DNA from: Phreatobacter stygius
GTDB taxonomy: Bacteria; Pseudomonadota; Alphaproteobacteria; Rhizobiales; Phreatobacteraceae
NCBI RefSeq assembly: GCF_005144885.1
Contig: NZ_CP039690.1
Location: forward strand, 7,290,672-7,354,671
Reading direction: 5' to 3'
Length of the DNA stretch: 64,000 nt
The notes under the pieces are model-generated. The model worked only from the letters and a program-made list of their open reading frames with translations. It was not told the origin of the DNA and searched no databases. Position 1 is the first letter of the stretch; each line of letters starts with the position of its first letter. This document shows positions 8,403 to 18,318 of the stretch, piece by piece. Position numbers and translations under genes: made by a program.

Positions 8403-9488
8403 TCAAGCCGCGGAAAGAACCTGCGCCGCGGGCTGCTCCGGCATACGCGGCGCCCGCGTCAGGCCGTGGACATGGGCAACCACATGGCCGAGCACCAGGA
8501 CCGCGAAGGCCTGGTGCAGCAGGCCGGCCCAGAGCGGCACGACCAGCACCAGCGCGGTGATGCCGATGATCGCCTGGGCCGTCACCAGGCCGAGTTGCAC
8601 CACCGCGCCCTTGGCGAAGCCGGTGCCGCGCGCGCTCAGCATGTGCCAGATCGCCAGGGCAAACAGCGCATAGGCGCCGAGCCGGTGGTTGAACTGGGTC
8701 AGCGCCAGCGAATCGACGAAGGCCTCCAGCGTGCTCGGCTTGTCGAACAGTTGCTCAAGCGGCGGCACCAGGGCGCCGTCCATCAGCGGCCAGTCGTTGA
8801 AGCGCATGCCGGCGTCATTGCCGGCGACCAGCGCGCCCAGCATGATCTGCACGAACAGCAGCACCAGGATGGCGATGCCGCCGGCCCGCAGCCTGACCGG
8901 CGCCGGCGACCGTTCGCGCTGGGCCCCGAGGCCGAGCGCCACCCAGATCAGCGCGGCGAAGATCACGCAGGCGAGCGTCAGGTGGAACATCAGCTTGAGC
9001 GGCGCCACCGCCACCATACCCGGATTGAGGCCGGAGGCGACCATCAGCCAGCCGACCAGGCCCTGCAGGCCGATCATCAGGCCGATGCCGAAGGTGACCG
9101 CCGCAAGCCGGCCCTTCAGCCAGCCCTTGGCGACGAAGAACAGCCAGGGCAGCAGCATGGCGGCGCCGATCAGCCGGCCGAGCAGCCGATGCGCCCATTC
9201 CCACCAGTAGATGAACTGGAAGTTGCCAAGGCTCATGCCGCGATTGATCGCGTCATATTGCGGGCTGGCCCGGTATTTGGCGAATTCGACGAGCCATTGG
9301 TCATGGCTGAGTGGCGGGATCGCGCCCATCAGCGGCCGCCATTCGGTGATCGACAGCCCGGAATCGGTCAGCCGCGTCGCGCCGCCCACCACCACCATGG
9401 CAAACACCAGGACGGCGATGACGAAGAGCCAGAGGCGCACCGCGCGGTCATGGCCATCGGGGGCGGAAACGGTTTGGCCTGCCGGCAT
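8403..9488 (-). CDS. ctaA: heme A synthase (COX15/CtaA)
   Basis: 361 residues, integral membrane with eight predicted helices. It oxidises the C8 methyl of heme O to the formyl of heme A for cytochrome c oxidase. Seen: GGATRLTDSGLSITEWRP, WWEWAHRLLGR, LMFHLTLACV, LTQFNHRLGAY and GLLHQAFAVL, giving the four family histidines in their helices. Start 9488 (MPAGQTVS) is chosen because the extra upstream frame is antisense to the DUF2842 gene and lacks similarity. It is divergent from that gene. Confidence 0.93.
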   Translation of the reverse strand: MPAGQTVSAPDGHDRAVRLWLFVIAVLVFAMVVVGGATRLTDSGLSITEWRPLMGAIPPLSHDQWLVEFAKYRASPQYDAINRGMSLGNFQFIYWWEWAHRLLGRLIGAAMLLPWLFFVAKGWLKGRLAAVTFGIGLMIGLQGLVGWLMVASGLNPGMVAVAPLKLMFHLTLACVIFAALIWVALGLGAQRERSPAPVRLRAGGIAILVLLFVQIMLGALVAGNDAGMRFNDWPLMDGALVPPLEQLFDKPSTLEAFVDSLALTQFNHRLGAYALFALAIWHMLSARGTGFAKGAVVQLGLVTAQAIIGITALVLVVPLWAGLLHQAFAVLVLGHVVAHVHGLTRAPRMPEQPAAQVLSAA

Positions 9489-9581
9489 GCGGCGATCCCT
9501 TGGGCTTGTGATGGACGGTCCGGGAGAGATATAGACCGCGCCGGTGCCCGACAAGGCGGCATCCTGTCCTGGACAAGACCC

Positions 9582-9803
9582 ATGCATGTACGCACCCGCA
9601 AGCTCATCGGCACCTTCATCCTGCTGGCCTGGGTGGTGTTCTATGCGCTGCTGGTCATGGCGATCATGTACAACGCCGCCCGCAGGTTCGGCCCCGTGGG
9701 CGAGCCGGTCTTCTACGCCCTTGCCGGCATCGGCTGGATCCCGGTCGCCATGCTGGTCGTCTGGTGGATGGCGAAACCCGGTCCGGACGACGACACTGCC
9801 TGA
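9582..9803 (+). CDS. DUF2842 family small membrane protein
   Basis: A 73-residue protein starting [20 protein letters not shown] with two transmembrane helices (about residues 9-30 and 45-63) and a short charged tail. Size and sequence fit DUF2842, an uncharacterised family widespread in Rhizobiales. It lies between the divergent ctaA and panC, 38 bp upstream of panC. Confidence 0.78.
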   Translation: MHVRTRKLIGTFILLAWVVFYALLVMAIMYNAARRFGPVGEPVFYALAGIGWIPVAMLVVWWMAKPGPDDDTA

Positions 9804-9841
9804 GCACTGAAATCCGTCCCGATCCGCTGCGAGGAATGCCC

Positions 9842-10705
9842 ATGACATCAACCATGCCGGTCGTCGTCCGCACCGTCGCCGATCTGCGCGCGCGGGTCGC
9901 AGGCTATCGCGCCGCCGGGGAAAGGATAGCGCTGGTGCCGACCATGGGCGCCCTGCATGCCGGCCACGTCTCACTGGTCGAGGCGGCCAAAGCCGAGGCG
10001 GCGCGGGTCGTGGTGTCGATCTTCGTCAACCCGACGCAGTTCGCCCCGACCGAGGATTTCTCCAAATATCCTAGGACCTTCGAGGCGGATCTTGAGAAGC
10101 TTTCCGAGGTCGGCGCCGAGGTGGTCTATGCGCCGACCGTCGATGTCATGTACCCGCAAGGCTTCGCCACCAGCATCACGCTGACGGGCCCTGCCGCGGC
10201 CGGGCTCGACGACATCGCGCGGCCGCACCATTTCGGCGGCGTCGCCACCATCGTCGCCAAGCTGTTCACCCAATGCGGGCCGGATCTGGCGATCTTCGGC
10301 GAGAAGGATTTTCAGCAACTGGCGGTGGTCCGCCGCATGGCCGTCGATCTCGATCTCGGCGTCGATGTCCGGGGCGCGCCGACCATTCGCGAGGCCGACG
10401 GCCTCGCCATGTCCTCGCGCAATGTCTATCTGAGCGCCGAGGATCGCGCCAAGGCACCGCTGCTGCACCAGGTCATGCAAGCTGCGGCAAGCGCCATCCG
10501 CGCTGGCGGCGCGATCGAGACCGCCAGGATCGATGGCGCGATGGCGAGCGGCCGGCAGGCCATCACGGCCGCTGGTTTCAGCCTCGACTATCTCGAATGC
10601 CGCGCCGCCGACGATCTCGGCGCGCCGCGATCCGGCGCACCGCTGCGCCTCCTGGTCGCGGCCCGGATCGGCGCCACCAGGCTGATCGACAATATCGCGG
10701 TGTGA
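9842..10705 (+). CDS. panC: pantoate--beta-alanine ligase
   Basis: 287 residues; joins pantoate and beta-alanine with ATP to make pantothenate, the CoA precursor. The nucleotidyltransferase motif [14 protein letters not shown] is near residue 31, followed by [25 protein letters not shown] and [10 protein letters not shown], all PanC hallmarks. GAGGA at 9830-9834 sits 7 nt before the ATG at 9842, which favours this start over 9836. No panB is nearby. Confidence 0.96.
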   Translation: MTSTMPVVVRTVADLRARVAGYRAAGERIALVPTMGALHAGHVSLVEAAKAEAARVVVSIFVNPTQFAPTEDFSKYPRTFEADLEKLSEVGAEVVYAPTVDVMYPQGFATSITLTGPAAAGLDDIARPHHFGGVATIVAKLFTQCGPDLAIFGEKDFQQLAVVRRMAVDLDLGVDVRGAPTIREADGLAMSSRNVYLSAEDRAKAPLLHQVMQAAASAIRAGGAIETARIDGAMASGRQAITAAGFSLDYLECRAADDLGAPRSGAPLRLLVAARIGATRLIDNIAV

Positions 10706-10733
10706 TGGGGTCGCATGACGTCTGCCTCGCAGA

Positions 10734-10911
10734 CTACGTCATCCCCGGCCGAGCGAAGCGAGGGGAAGGGGATCCAGGGGTTGAAGGGCAGTGTCCACGA
10801 CGCTGCGAAATCATCGGGCGGGATCATCCGCCTCTCGGGTTTTTGCGCTGAAAGCGCGGCCTGTCGACTCCTGGGTCCCCTTCCCTCGCTTCGCTCGCCG
10901 GGGATGACGTA
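10734..10911. repeat. palindromic intergenic repeat, family 1, copy b
   Basis: Inverted arms at 10734-10782 and about 10868-10911 with CTACGTCATCCCCGGC at the outer ends and the GAGCGAAGCGAGGGGAAGGG core. It occupies most of the space between panC and the convergent DUF1489 gene and could act as an mRNA-end hairpin for both. Confidence 0.75.
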
Positions 10912-10964
10912 ATGTATTCTCCGGCCGTCGTTCTGCCCGGCGTCATCAGCACCGCAACGCCCCC

Positions 10965-11378
10965 CTACAACAACCCGAGCTCGGTCAGCTGCTTGGCCAG
11001 TTCCTGCGGCATGCCCTTGGTCGCGCCGCTCGACATGTCGGGCGGCGCGTCGCTGGCCGGGAAATAGCGCCAGCCCTGGAACGGCCCGCGCCGGCGTGGC
11101 TGCACCCTGACGATCACCGGCTCGAGCAGCAGGTCGCAGCGCGAAATGCCCTCGCTGTCGGTGAACGGCCGGAGGCCCAGGAGCTTCTGGCGGCACAGGA
11201 TGGTGCCCTTGATCACCCAGTAGAGCGAGCCTTCGCCGATCAGCTCATCGGCGCGCTTGGGCTGCATGCGCGTGGTGTGGACCTGCTCGCCATAGGTCTT
11301 CATGCGCCGGTCGACCCATTCCTGCAGGTCCTCGACCGATTCCGCGCCGACGCAGAGCTTGATGAGATGCAGAGCCAT
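10965..11378 (-). CDS. DUF1489 family protein
   Basis: 137 residues beginning MALHLIKLCVGAESVEDLQEW, a nearly invariant opening in this Rhizobiales family. It continues with RTMP-type features including TRMQPKRADELIGEGSLYWV and RRRGPFQGWRYF. Soluble, no recognisable catalytic motif; function unknown. Separated by 46 bp from the upstream TIMP-like gene on the same strand. Confidence 0.82.
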   Translation of the reverse strand: MALHLIKLCVGAESVEDLQEWVDRRMKTYGEQVHTTRMQPKRADELIGEGSLYWVIKGTILCRQKLLGLRPFTDSEGISRCDLLLEPVIVRVQPRRRGPFQGWRYFPASDAPPDMSSGATKGMPQELAKQLTELGLL

Positions 11379-11424
11379 GGCGCCATCCTAGCGCGAAGCA
11401 CGTCGCCGGCCCAAGGCCGCCGGT

Positions 11425-11811
11425 TCAGCGGCTGGGGATAAATGGCAGCGGCCGCAACGCCAGCGCCATGCACAGATTGGTGCGCCAGACCGGGCCGTCG
11501 CGCACCGCGGCGAGGATCACCCGCTGGGCCACCCGGAAATCGACCCCGCAGGCCGCCGGACTGTCCGGCGTCAGCACGACGATCGAAGTCACCGGCAGGC
11601 CTTTTTCCTGGCGGCTGACATCGATGGTCGCCTGGTGCTGGCCGCGCGCCACCCGGGTCACCACCGCAACCGTGCCTTCGACCAGCACGTCGGCACGCGC
11701 CACCACGTCCTCGCGCGACCAGGGATAGCACTGGCAGGCCTCGGCCGGACCGGCCAGCAGCGTCAGCGCGGCCGCCGCGGCGACCGCGAGCCTCGCGGCC
11801 GAGCCGCTCAT
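11425..11811 (-). CDS. exported NTR/TIMP-like small protein
   Basis: 128 residues with a signal peptide (about 1-25) cut before Cys26. The mature protein then starts CQCYPWSREDVVARADVLVEG, like the CxC N-terminus of netrin/TIMP-like (NTR) domains, followed by beta-strand-rich sequence and a second Cys in AACGVDFRVAQRV. NTR domains in bacteria are mostly uncharacterised secreted proteins. Its ATG overlaps the mccA stop by 4 nt, so it is translated from the mccA transcript. Confidence 0.55.
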   Translation of the reverse strand: MSGSAARLAVAAAAALTLLAGPAEACQCYPWSREDVVARADVLVEGTVAVVTRVARGQHQATIDVSRQEKGLPVTSIVVLTPDSPAACGVDFRVAQRVILAAVRDGPVWRTNLCMALALRPLPFIPSR

Positions 11812-13829
11812 GCGGCTTGCTCCGCCGCCGCCTCGATGGTGGCGACCGCTGCGCCCTCGCCCACCTGATCGCCGGCGACAACCATCACCGCGGTCACCGT
11901 GCCGTCGCTTGGCGCGACCAGCGTATGTTCCATCTTCATGGCCTCGATCACCGCGATCCGGTCGCCCTTGGCGACCTGCTGGCCCGGCTCGACCAGAACG
12001 GCCACCACCTTGCCATGCATCGGCGCCTTGACCGCGCCGCCGCCGTCGAGATGGTCGAGATCGACATCAAAGGGGTCGAACCGGCGCACATCGGTCTGGC
12101 GGCCGTTGCGGACGACGAACAGGCCGTCCCGGGTCGGGGTGAAGGTCGGCTCGGCGCCGACATCGCCATGGTCGTGCAGGCTGCTGCTCTCGCCGCCGCC
12201 GAACACCACGCGAACACCGGACGGGCCGGCGGCGCCAGCCCGCGGCGCGGTCCAGACCAGATCGACCTGAACGCGCTCGCCATCGACGATCAGCGGCATG
12301 GCCACCCGCCTGGGGGCGCCGAGCTGGAAGCCGTCGCTGACGCCCCAGGGCGAGGCCGGCTCGCTGGAGCGCGTCTCGGCGCGCCATTGCAGGTCGCCGC
12401 TGATCCCCTCGAGCAATTTCAGCGCGGCGAGCCGGATGGTTTCCGGGTCGGCCGGCCGCGGCACGGCGCCCAGCGCCTCCAGGTTGCGGTCGATGAAGCC
12501 GGTGTCGAAATGGCCGGAGCGGAAGCCGGGCGCCTCGGTCAGCGCCTTCAGGAAAGCGAGATTGGTGCGTGGGCCGGCCACCACCGTGCCGCCGAGCGCC
12601 TGGCCGAGCCGGTCCAGCGCCTCGTCGCGGGTCTCGCCAAAAGCGATCACCTTGGCGATCATCGGATCGTAGAAAGGCGAAACCTCGGCGCCTTCCTGGA
12701 CGCCGGTATCGACGCGCACGCCTTCGCCGTCGCCGAAGCTCAGCCGGTGCAGCGTGCCGGTCGACGGCAGGAAGCCCTTTTCCGGGTCCTCGGCATAAAG
12801 CCTGGCTTCGACCGCATGGCCGTGGATCTGCAACTCGTCCTGCAACAGCGGCAGCCGCTCGCCCGAGGCGACCCGCAACTGCCATTCGACCAGGTCCTGG
12901 CCGGTGATCGCCTCGGTCACGGGATGCTCGACCTGCAGGCGGGTGTTCATTTCCATGAAATAGAACTTGTCGGGCTGCAGGCCGTTGGAGCCGTCGGCAA
13001 TGAACTCGACCGTGCCGGCGCCGACATAACCGACCGCCTTGGCGGCCTCGACCGCGGCGCGGCCCATGGCCTCGCGCATGGCCGGCGGCATGTCGGGGGC
13101 TGGAGCCTCCTCGATCACCTTCTGGTGGCGGCGCTGCAGCGAGCAGTCGCGCTCGAACAGGTGCACGACATTGCCCTGGATATCGCCGAACACCTGGATC
13201 TCGATATGGCGCGGCGACTGCACATATTTTTCGATCAGCACGCGCGGATCGCCGAACGAGCTTGCCGCCTCGCGCTGGGCCGAAGCCAGGGCCTCGTCGA
13301 AATCGACCAGCTTCTCGACCTTTTTCATGCCCTTGCCGCCGCCGCCGGCGACCGCCTTGATCAGCACGGGATAGCCGATCTCATAGGCTTTCTCTTTGAG
13401 GAATTTCGGGTCCTGCATGGCGCCGTGATAGCCAGGCACGACCGGCACGCCGGCCTTCTGCATCAGCGTCTTAGCGCCGTCCTTCAGGCCCATGGCGCGG
13501 ATGGCGCTGGCCGGCGGGCCAACGAACACGATGCCGGCCTCGGCGCAGGCGTCGGCGAATTCGGCGCGCTCCGACAGGAAACCGTAGCCCGGATGGATCG
13601 CCTCGGCGCCGGCTTGCCTGGCAACGGCAATGATCTTGTCGATGACCAGATAGCTGTCGCGCGCCGGCGCCGGGCCGATCGCATAGGCCTCATCCGCCAT
13701 GCGCACATGCATCGCGCCTGCGTCCGCTTCCGAATAGACCGCGATCGTGCGCAAACCCAGCCGCCGCGCCGTCTTGATGACGCGGACGGCGATTTCGCCG
13801 CGATTGGCGATGAGCACGGAAGACAGCAT
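11808..13829 (-). CDS. mccA: methylcrotonyl-CoA carboxylase biotin-containing (alpha) subunit
   Basis: 673 residues: biotin carboxylase domain 1 to about 450 (IANRGEIAVRVIKTARRLG, AGGGGKGMKKVEK, MNTRLQVEHPVTEAITGQDL), a linker, and a biotinyl domain ending with EAMKMEH, biotin Lys632. It carboxylates biotin with ATP and bicarbonate. MCC rather than PCC is favoured because mccB is nearby and a separate PccA-like subunit is at 36920-38941. An in-frame open stretch on the opposite strand is only a shadow. It is divergent from the amidase across about 170 bp and coupled to the TIMP-like gene downstream. Confidence 0.87.
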   Translation of the reverse strand: MLSSVLIANRGEIAVRVIKTARRLGLRTIAVYSEADAGAMHVRMADEAYAIGPAPARDSYLVIDKIIAVARQAGAEAIHPGYGFLSERAEFADACAEAGIVFVGPPASAIRAMGLKDGAKTLMQKAGVPVVPGYHGAMQDPKFLKEKAYEIGYPVLIKAVAGGGGKGMKKVEKLVDFDEALASAQREAASSFGDPRVLIEKYVQSPRHIEIQVFGDIQGNVVHLFERDCSLQRRHQKVIEEAPAPDMPPAMREAMGRAAVEAAKAVGYVGAGTVEFIADGSNGLQPDKFYFMEMNTRLQVEHPVTEAITGQDLVEWQLRVASGERLPLLQDELQIHGHAVEARLYAEDPEKGFLPSTGTLHRLSFGDGEGVRVDTGVQEGAEVSPFYDPMIAKVIAFGETRDEALDRLGQALGGTVVAGPRTNLAFLKALTEAPGFRSGHFDTGFIDRNLEALGAVPRPADPETIRLAALKLLEGISGDLQWRAETRSSEPASPWGVSDGFQLGAPRRVAMPLIVDGERVQVDLVWTAPRAGAAGPSGVRVVFGGGESSSLHDHGDVGAEPTFTPTRDGLFVVRNGRQTDVRRFDPFDVDLDHLDGGGAVKAPMHGKVVAVLVEPGQQVAKGDRIAVIEAMKMEHTLVAPSDGTVTAVMVVAGDQVGEGAAVATIEAAAEQAA

Positions 13830-14000
13830 CTCGAAAACCTCGAACCGGCACTGATTTGGCCGTCGAATTTAGCGGTTCTGGCGGCGAAGGCCAGCACTCC
13901 GAACGGCCGGCGGGATTCTCCCGCATGGCTTGCCCGCAAGCGCGCCCTTGCGGAGACGGGCGGCGGCGGACGATGCTGCGGCAACCTTCCGGAGCCATCA

Positions 14001-15398
14001 ATGACTGCCTTGCCTGACCTGTCGACCGCCCAGCTCGCCACCGCCTATCGCGCCAGGACTTTGTCACCGGTGGAGGTGACCAAGGCGGTGCTCGCCCGCA
14101 TCGCGGCCTGCGAGCCGAAGATCAACGCCATGTACATCGTCTCGGCCGACCAGGCGCTGCTGGCCGCCGGCGCCGCCGAGAAGCGCTTCGCCAAGGGCGA
14201 GCCGCTGTCGGCCATCGACGGCGTGCCGGTGACGGTCAAGGAGAACATGGCGACCGAGGGCGATCCTTGCCCGGTCGGCGTGCCGATCGCCGACATGACG
14301 CCGCGCCCGGCCGATTCGCCGGTGCCCGCGCGGCTGCGCGAAGCCGGCGCGGTGATCACCGGCAAGACCACCATGCCGGATTACGGCATGCTGTCGGCCG
14401 GCCTGTCGTCGCTGCATGGCGTCACCCGCAATCCCTGGAACCTCGCCAAGAACACCGCCGGCTCGTCGTCGGGCGCCGGTGCGGCCGGCGCCGCCGGTTA
14501 TGGCCCCTTGCATATCGGCACCGATATCGGCGGTTCGGTCCGCCTGCCCGCCGCCCATTGCGGCTTGTTCGGGTTGAAGCCATCGCTCGGCCGGGTGCCG
14601 ATCCATCCGCCCTTCCTCGGCCGCGTCGCCGGTCCGATGACCCGCACCGTCGCGGATTCGGCCATGCTGATGACCGTGATCTCGCGGCCCGACCCGCGCG
14701 ACTTCATGGACCTGCCTTATGATCCCGTCGACTATGCCGACAGGCTGGATGGCTTGCCGGTCAAGGGCCTCAGGATCGGCCTCTTGACCGAAATGCCGGC
14801 CGGGCTGAAGGCCGATCCGGCGATCGTCGAGGCGGTGCGAGCGGCAGCCAAAGCACTCGCCGGGCAAGGCGCCGAGGTCGAGGAGCTCAAGGGCTTCCTG
14901 ACCAAAGAGATGCTCGACGGCATGTGCCGCTTCTTCGAGGCACGTTCCTATTCCGACATCGTCGACCTGCCCGAGGCCAGGAAACAGCAATTGCTGCCCT
15001 ATATCGTGGAATGGGCGACCTGGCGGGCCAAGTCCTTTACCGGCACCGACGTGATGCGCGCCTATACCGCCGTCCACGCCATGCGCGAGGCGAGCGTCAA
15101 GGCGACCCAGCCCTATGATTTCGTGCTGTCGCCGGTGACCTGTCCGGTGAGCTATGCGGCGGAGGCCCATTCGCCGACCGACGACCCGCATAGCGCGCTG
15201 GAGCACATCCCCTTCACGGTCGCCTCCAACATGAGCGAGCAGCCGGCGGCGAGCGTCAACTGGACGTTCCACACCGACGGCATGCCTGTTGGCGTCCAGG
15301 TCATCGGCCGGCGCTTCGACGACACCGGCGTGATGCGGCTGAGCCGCGTGCTGGAACAGCTCCGGCCGCAGCAGCGCGAGTGGCCGGTGCTGGGGTGA
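14001..15398 (+). CDS. amidase-signature family amidase
   Basis: 465 residues, full amidase-signature enzyme. The Lys-cisSer-Ser triad is intact: Lys80 in VTVKENMAT, Ser155 in SSSGAG and Ser179 in GTDIGGSVRLPA. GGAG lies 7 nt before the ATG at 14001. It hydrolyses a carboxamide to acid plus ammonia, but the substrate is not predictable. No gatB/gatC is nearby, so this is unlikely to be GatA. Unusually it lies, on the opposite strand, between mccB and mccA. A GC hairpin at 15406-15429 without a T tract follows the stop. Confidence 0.88.
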   Translation: MTALPDLSTAQLATAYRARTLSPVEVTKAVLARIAACEPKINAMYIVSADQALLAAGAAEKRFAKGEPLSAIDGVPVTVKENMATEGDPCPVGVPIADMTPRPADSPVPARLREAGAVITGKTTMPDYGMLSAGLSSLHGVTRNPWNLAKNTAGSSSGAGAAGAAGYGPLHIGTDIGGSVRLPAAHCGLFGLKPSLGRVPIHPPFLGRVAGPMTRTVADSAMLMTVISRPDPRDFMDLPYDPVDYADRLDGLPVKGLRIGLLTEMPAGLKADPAIVEAVRAAAKALAGQGAEVEELKGFLTKEMLDGMCRFFEARSYSDIVDLPEARKQQLLPYIVEWATWRAKSFTGTDVMRAYTAVHAMREASVKATQPYDFVLSPVTCPVSYAAEAHSPTDDPHSALEHIPFTVASNMSEQPAASVNWTFHTDGMPVGVQVIGRRFDDTGVMRLSRVLEQLRPQQREWPVLG

Positions 15399-15454
15399 AA
15401 GGCCGGGGCGCCCTTTCCGGAGGGCGCCCGGGGACCGAGGATGAGCGCTGGAAC

Positions 15455-15640
15455 CTCTGCGTCTCCCCCGGCGAGCCCGAGCAGAAGCCCTTGCTCCTGC
15501 GGAGGCGAGGGAAGGGGGTCCAGGAGTTGCAGAACACCGCCAGTGACGCAGCGAAATCACTCGAACGCATGCGCTGAGGACGCGGCCAAGCGGCTCCTGG
15601 ATCCCCTTCCGCTCGCTTCGCTCGGCCGGGGATGACGTAG
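15455..15640. repeat. palindromic intergenic repeat, family 1, copy c
   Basis: Inverted arms at 15455-15531 and 15594-15640, again with GGGAAGGGGGTCCAGGAG and CTCGCTTCGCTCGGCCGGGG cores. The left arm is interrupted by about 28 extra bases (15475-15502). Located between the convergent amidase and mccB genes. Confidence 0.7.
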
Positions 15641-15693
15641 GGGCCCCAGCGCGACATCTGAACGCTGGAAGCCCCCTCGCCCACCCTGCGACC

Positions 15694-17301
15694 TCACATC
15701 CTGAACACGCCGAACCTGGTCTCCGGCACCGGCGCGTTGAGCGCCGCGCTGAAGGCAAGGCCGAGGACCCGGCGGGTCTCGCTCGGCGTGATGATGCCGT
15801 CGTCCCACAGCCGGGCGGTGGCGTAATAGGGATGGCCCTCGGCCTCGTAATTCGCCCGGATCGGCGCCTTGAAGGCCTCTTCCTCCTCGGCGCTCCAGTC
15901 CTTGCCTTCGGCCTCGAAATTCTCGCGCTTGACGGTGGCGAGCACGCTCGCCGCCTGTTCGCCGCCCATCACCGAAATGCGTGAATTCGGCCAGGTGAAC
16001 AGGAAGCGCGGCGAATAGGCCCGGCCGCACATGCCGTAATTGCCGGCGCCATAGCTGCCGCCGACCAGCATGGTGATCTTCGGCACCTGGGCGCAGGCGA
16101 CCGCGGTGACGAATTTGGCGCCGTCCTTGGCAATGCCGCCGGCCTCGAACTGCCGGCCGACCATGAAGCCGGTAATGTTCTGCAGGAACAGCAGCGGGAT
16201 GCGCCGCTGGCAGCACAGCTCGATGAAATGGGCGCCCTTGACCGCGCTTTCCGAGAACAGGATGCCGTTATTGCCGATAATGCCGACCGGCATGCCGTGG
16301 ATATGGGCAAAGCCTGTCACCAGGGTCTGGCCGTAGAGCGCCTTGAACTCGTCGAATTCGGAGCCGTCGACAAGGCGCGCGATCACCTCGCGGATATCGT
16401 ACTGGGTCTTCAGATGGGTCGGGACCAGGGCCTCCAGCTCGGCCGGGTCGTAGAGCGGCTCGCGCGGATCGGTCAGCGCGATATCGATCGACTTGCGGCT
16501 GTTGAGATTGGAGACGATGCGGCGCGCAATCGCCAGCGCATGGGTGTCGTCGACGGCATAATGGTCGGCGACGCCGGACAGCCGGGCATGGACATCGGCG
16601 CCGCCGAGATCTTCCGCCGTGACGATCTCGCCGGTCGCCGCGCGGACCAGCGGCGGACCGCCGAGGAAGATCGTGCCCTGCTTGCGCACGATGACGGTTT
16701 CATCCGACATGGCCGGCACATAGGCGCCGCCGGCGGTGCAGGAGCCCATGACCACGGCGATCTGCGGAATGCCCTGGGCCGACAGATTGGCCTGGTTGAA
16801 GAAGATCCGGCCGAAATGCTCGCGGTCGGGGAAGACCTCGGTCTGGTGCGGCAGGTTGGCGCCGCCGGAATCGACCAGATAGACGCAGGGCAAACGGTTC
16901 TCGCGGGCGATCTCCTGGGCGCGCAGGTGCTTCTTCACCGTCATCGGGTAATAGGTGCCGCCCTTGATCGTCGAATCATTGCAGACGATCATCACCTCGC
17001 GGCCTTCGACCCGGCCGATGCCGGTGATCAGGCCGGCGCCGTGGATCTTGTCGTGATAGAGCCCGTTGGCGGCGAGTTGCGACAGTTCCAGGAACGGCGA
17101 CCCGGGATCGAGCAGGCCCATGACCCGGTCGCGCGGCAAGAGCTTGCCGCGGTCCAGGTGGCGCTGGCGGGTCTTCGCATTGCCGCCGAGCCCGGCCTCC
17201 GTGCGCTTTTCCTTCAGGTCGGCGATGATCGCCCCCCAGGCTTCGGCATTGGCCTTGGCGTCGGGACTTGATGGGTTGAACGAGGATTTCAGAACGGCCA
17301 A
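15694..17301 (-). CDS. mccB: methylcrotonyl-CoA carboxylase carboxyltransferase (beta) subunit
   Basis: 535 residues, the standard MccB length. [77 protein letters not shown] and [20 protein letters not shown] are characteristic of MCC rather than PCC beta subunits, notably the last block. It transfers the carboxyl group from biotin to 3-methylcrotonyl-CoA in leucine breakdown. Its biotin partner, mccA, is on the same strand 1.9 kb downstream, beyond the amidase. Confidence 0.94.
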   Translation of the reverse strand: MAVLKSSFNPSSPDAKANAEAWGAIIADLKEKRTEAGLGGNAKTRQRHLDRGKLLPRDRVMGLLDPGSPFLELSQLAANGLYHDKIHGAGLITGIGRVEGREVMIVCNDSTIKGGTYYPMTVKKHLRAQEIARENRLPCVYLVDSGGANLPHQTEVFPDREHFGRIFFNQANLSAQGIPQIAVVMGSCTAGGAYVPAMSDETVIVRKQGTIFLGGPPLVRAATGEIVTAEDLGGADVHARLSGVADHYAVDDTHALAIARRIVSNLNSRKSIDIALTDPREPLYDPAELEALVPTHLKTQYDIREVIARLVDGSEFDEFKALYGQTLVTGFAHIHGMPVGIIGNNGILFSESAVKGAHFIELCCQRRIPLLFLQNITGFMVGRQFEAGGIAKDGAKFVTAVACAQVPKITMLVGGSYGAGNYGMCGRAYSPRFLFTWPNSRISVMGGEQAASVLATVKRENFEAEGKDWSAEEEEAFKAPIRANYEAEGHPYYATARLWDDGIITPSETRRVLGLAFSAALNAPVPETRFGVFRM

Positions 17302-17392
17302 GGCTGAGGGCTCCGGCTGAGGCTGTGGGGCCGTCCTGGTTATCGCGTCCTGGCTGCCCTGTCATCCGGGCGAAGGACAGACGCGACGGCAT

Positions 17393-18163
17393 TCACGGCA
17401 GCCGCGCCGGCTCCATGCCGGCCTCCATCAGCACCGGCACCGAGGCCGGGCTGGTCAGGAAGATCAGGAAAGTGCGCGCCGCCTCGTCTTCCGCGGGCAC
17501 CGCCGCCAGCCCGACCGAATAGGTGGTGATGCTCTGGATTTCCGGCGGCAGCGGTCCGACCAGGGTGACGCCGCGCACCGGCAGGATTTCGCTGATCTGG
17601 TGGAACACCACCTCGGCTTCGCCGCTCGCCACCAGTTCCGCGACATAACCGCCGGCCTTCAGCCGGGTCTTCGGCCGCATCGCTTCGGTCAGGCCGAGCC
17701 GTTCGATCAGCCCGGCGAAATAGATGCCGCTGGTGCCGCCCGACGCCGGATCGACATAAGCGATGGTGGCGGCCGACCTGAGCAGCCGCTCGATCGCCTC
17801 GACCGAGGAAATATCCGGGATGGGCGCGCCCTCGCGCACGCCGACACCAATGCCGGTGCGGGCGAGATCGGTGCGCGAGCCGGCCCGGATCAGGCTCTTG
17901 GCCGCCAGCGCGTTGAGCACCGCTGGCGTCGCCACGATGACATCGGCGGTCTCGCCGGCCTCGACGCGGCGCTGGACGCCGCCGGCCGTGTCGCTGGTCA
18001 GCACGATATGGTGGCCGCTCATCACCTCGAACTGGGTCGCGATGGCCTGCACCACCGCCTTGCTGGCGCCGGTCGTGAGAACCCTGAGTTCGGCTGCCCC
18101 GGCTGCCGCCGTCGAGCCCAGGAGCAGGGCCGCGATGCCCCAGACCGCCACGCGTCGCGCCAT
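17393..18163 (-). CDS. periplasmic substrate-binding protein, ModA-like
   Basis: 256 residues from the ATG at 18163, which has a GGGAGGG RBS. Signal peptide MARRVAVWGIAALLLGSTAA, then ELRVLTTGASKAVVQAIATQFE, DTAGGVQRRVEAGETADVIVA and YVDPASGGTSGIYFAGLIERL, in the pattern of molybdate-binding (ModA/SBP_bac_11) proteins. No ModB or ModC is adjacent, so it may be an orphan binding protein with a different ligand. No membrane permease on either side. Confidence 0.77.
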   Translation of the reverse strand: MARRVAVWGIAALLLGSTAAAGAAELRVLTTGASKAVVQAIATQFEVMSGHHIVLTSDTAGGVQRRVEAGETADVIVATPAVLNALAAKSLIRAGSRTDLARTGIGVGVREGAPIPDISSVEAIERLLRSAATIAYVDPASGGTSGIYFAGLIERLGLTEAMRPKTRLKAGGYVAELVASGEAEVVFHQISEILPVRGVTLVGPLPPEIQSITTYSVGLAAVPAEDEAARTFLIFLTSPASVPVLMEAGMEPARLP

Positions 18164-18318
18164 CCGACCCTCCCTGCCCAAGATGCTCACATGCTGCATC
18201 GGGGCCCGGCCATGATGCGGCCGGGCCTGCCGGCATCATGGCGCGGCGGCGCGCGGGCGGAAATGGCCTTGTCCAGAAATCACGGATCGCGTTTGCGTGA
18301 AGCGTGGCCGCCGCCGGC

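Noticed and set aside
11817..14000. Long plus-strand open frame upstream of the amidase, antisense to mccA
   Set aside because: It is a high-GC shadow of mccA; sequence is His/Gly/Asp/Arg-rich without family similarity. Only the part from 14001 is coding.
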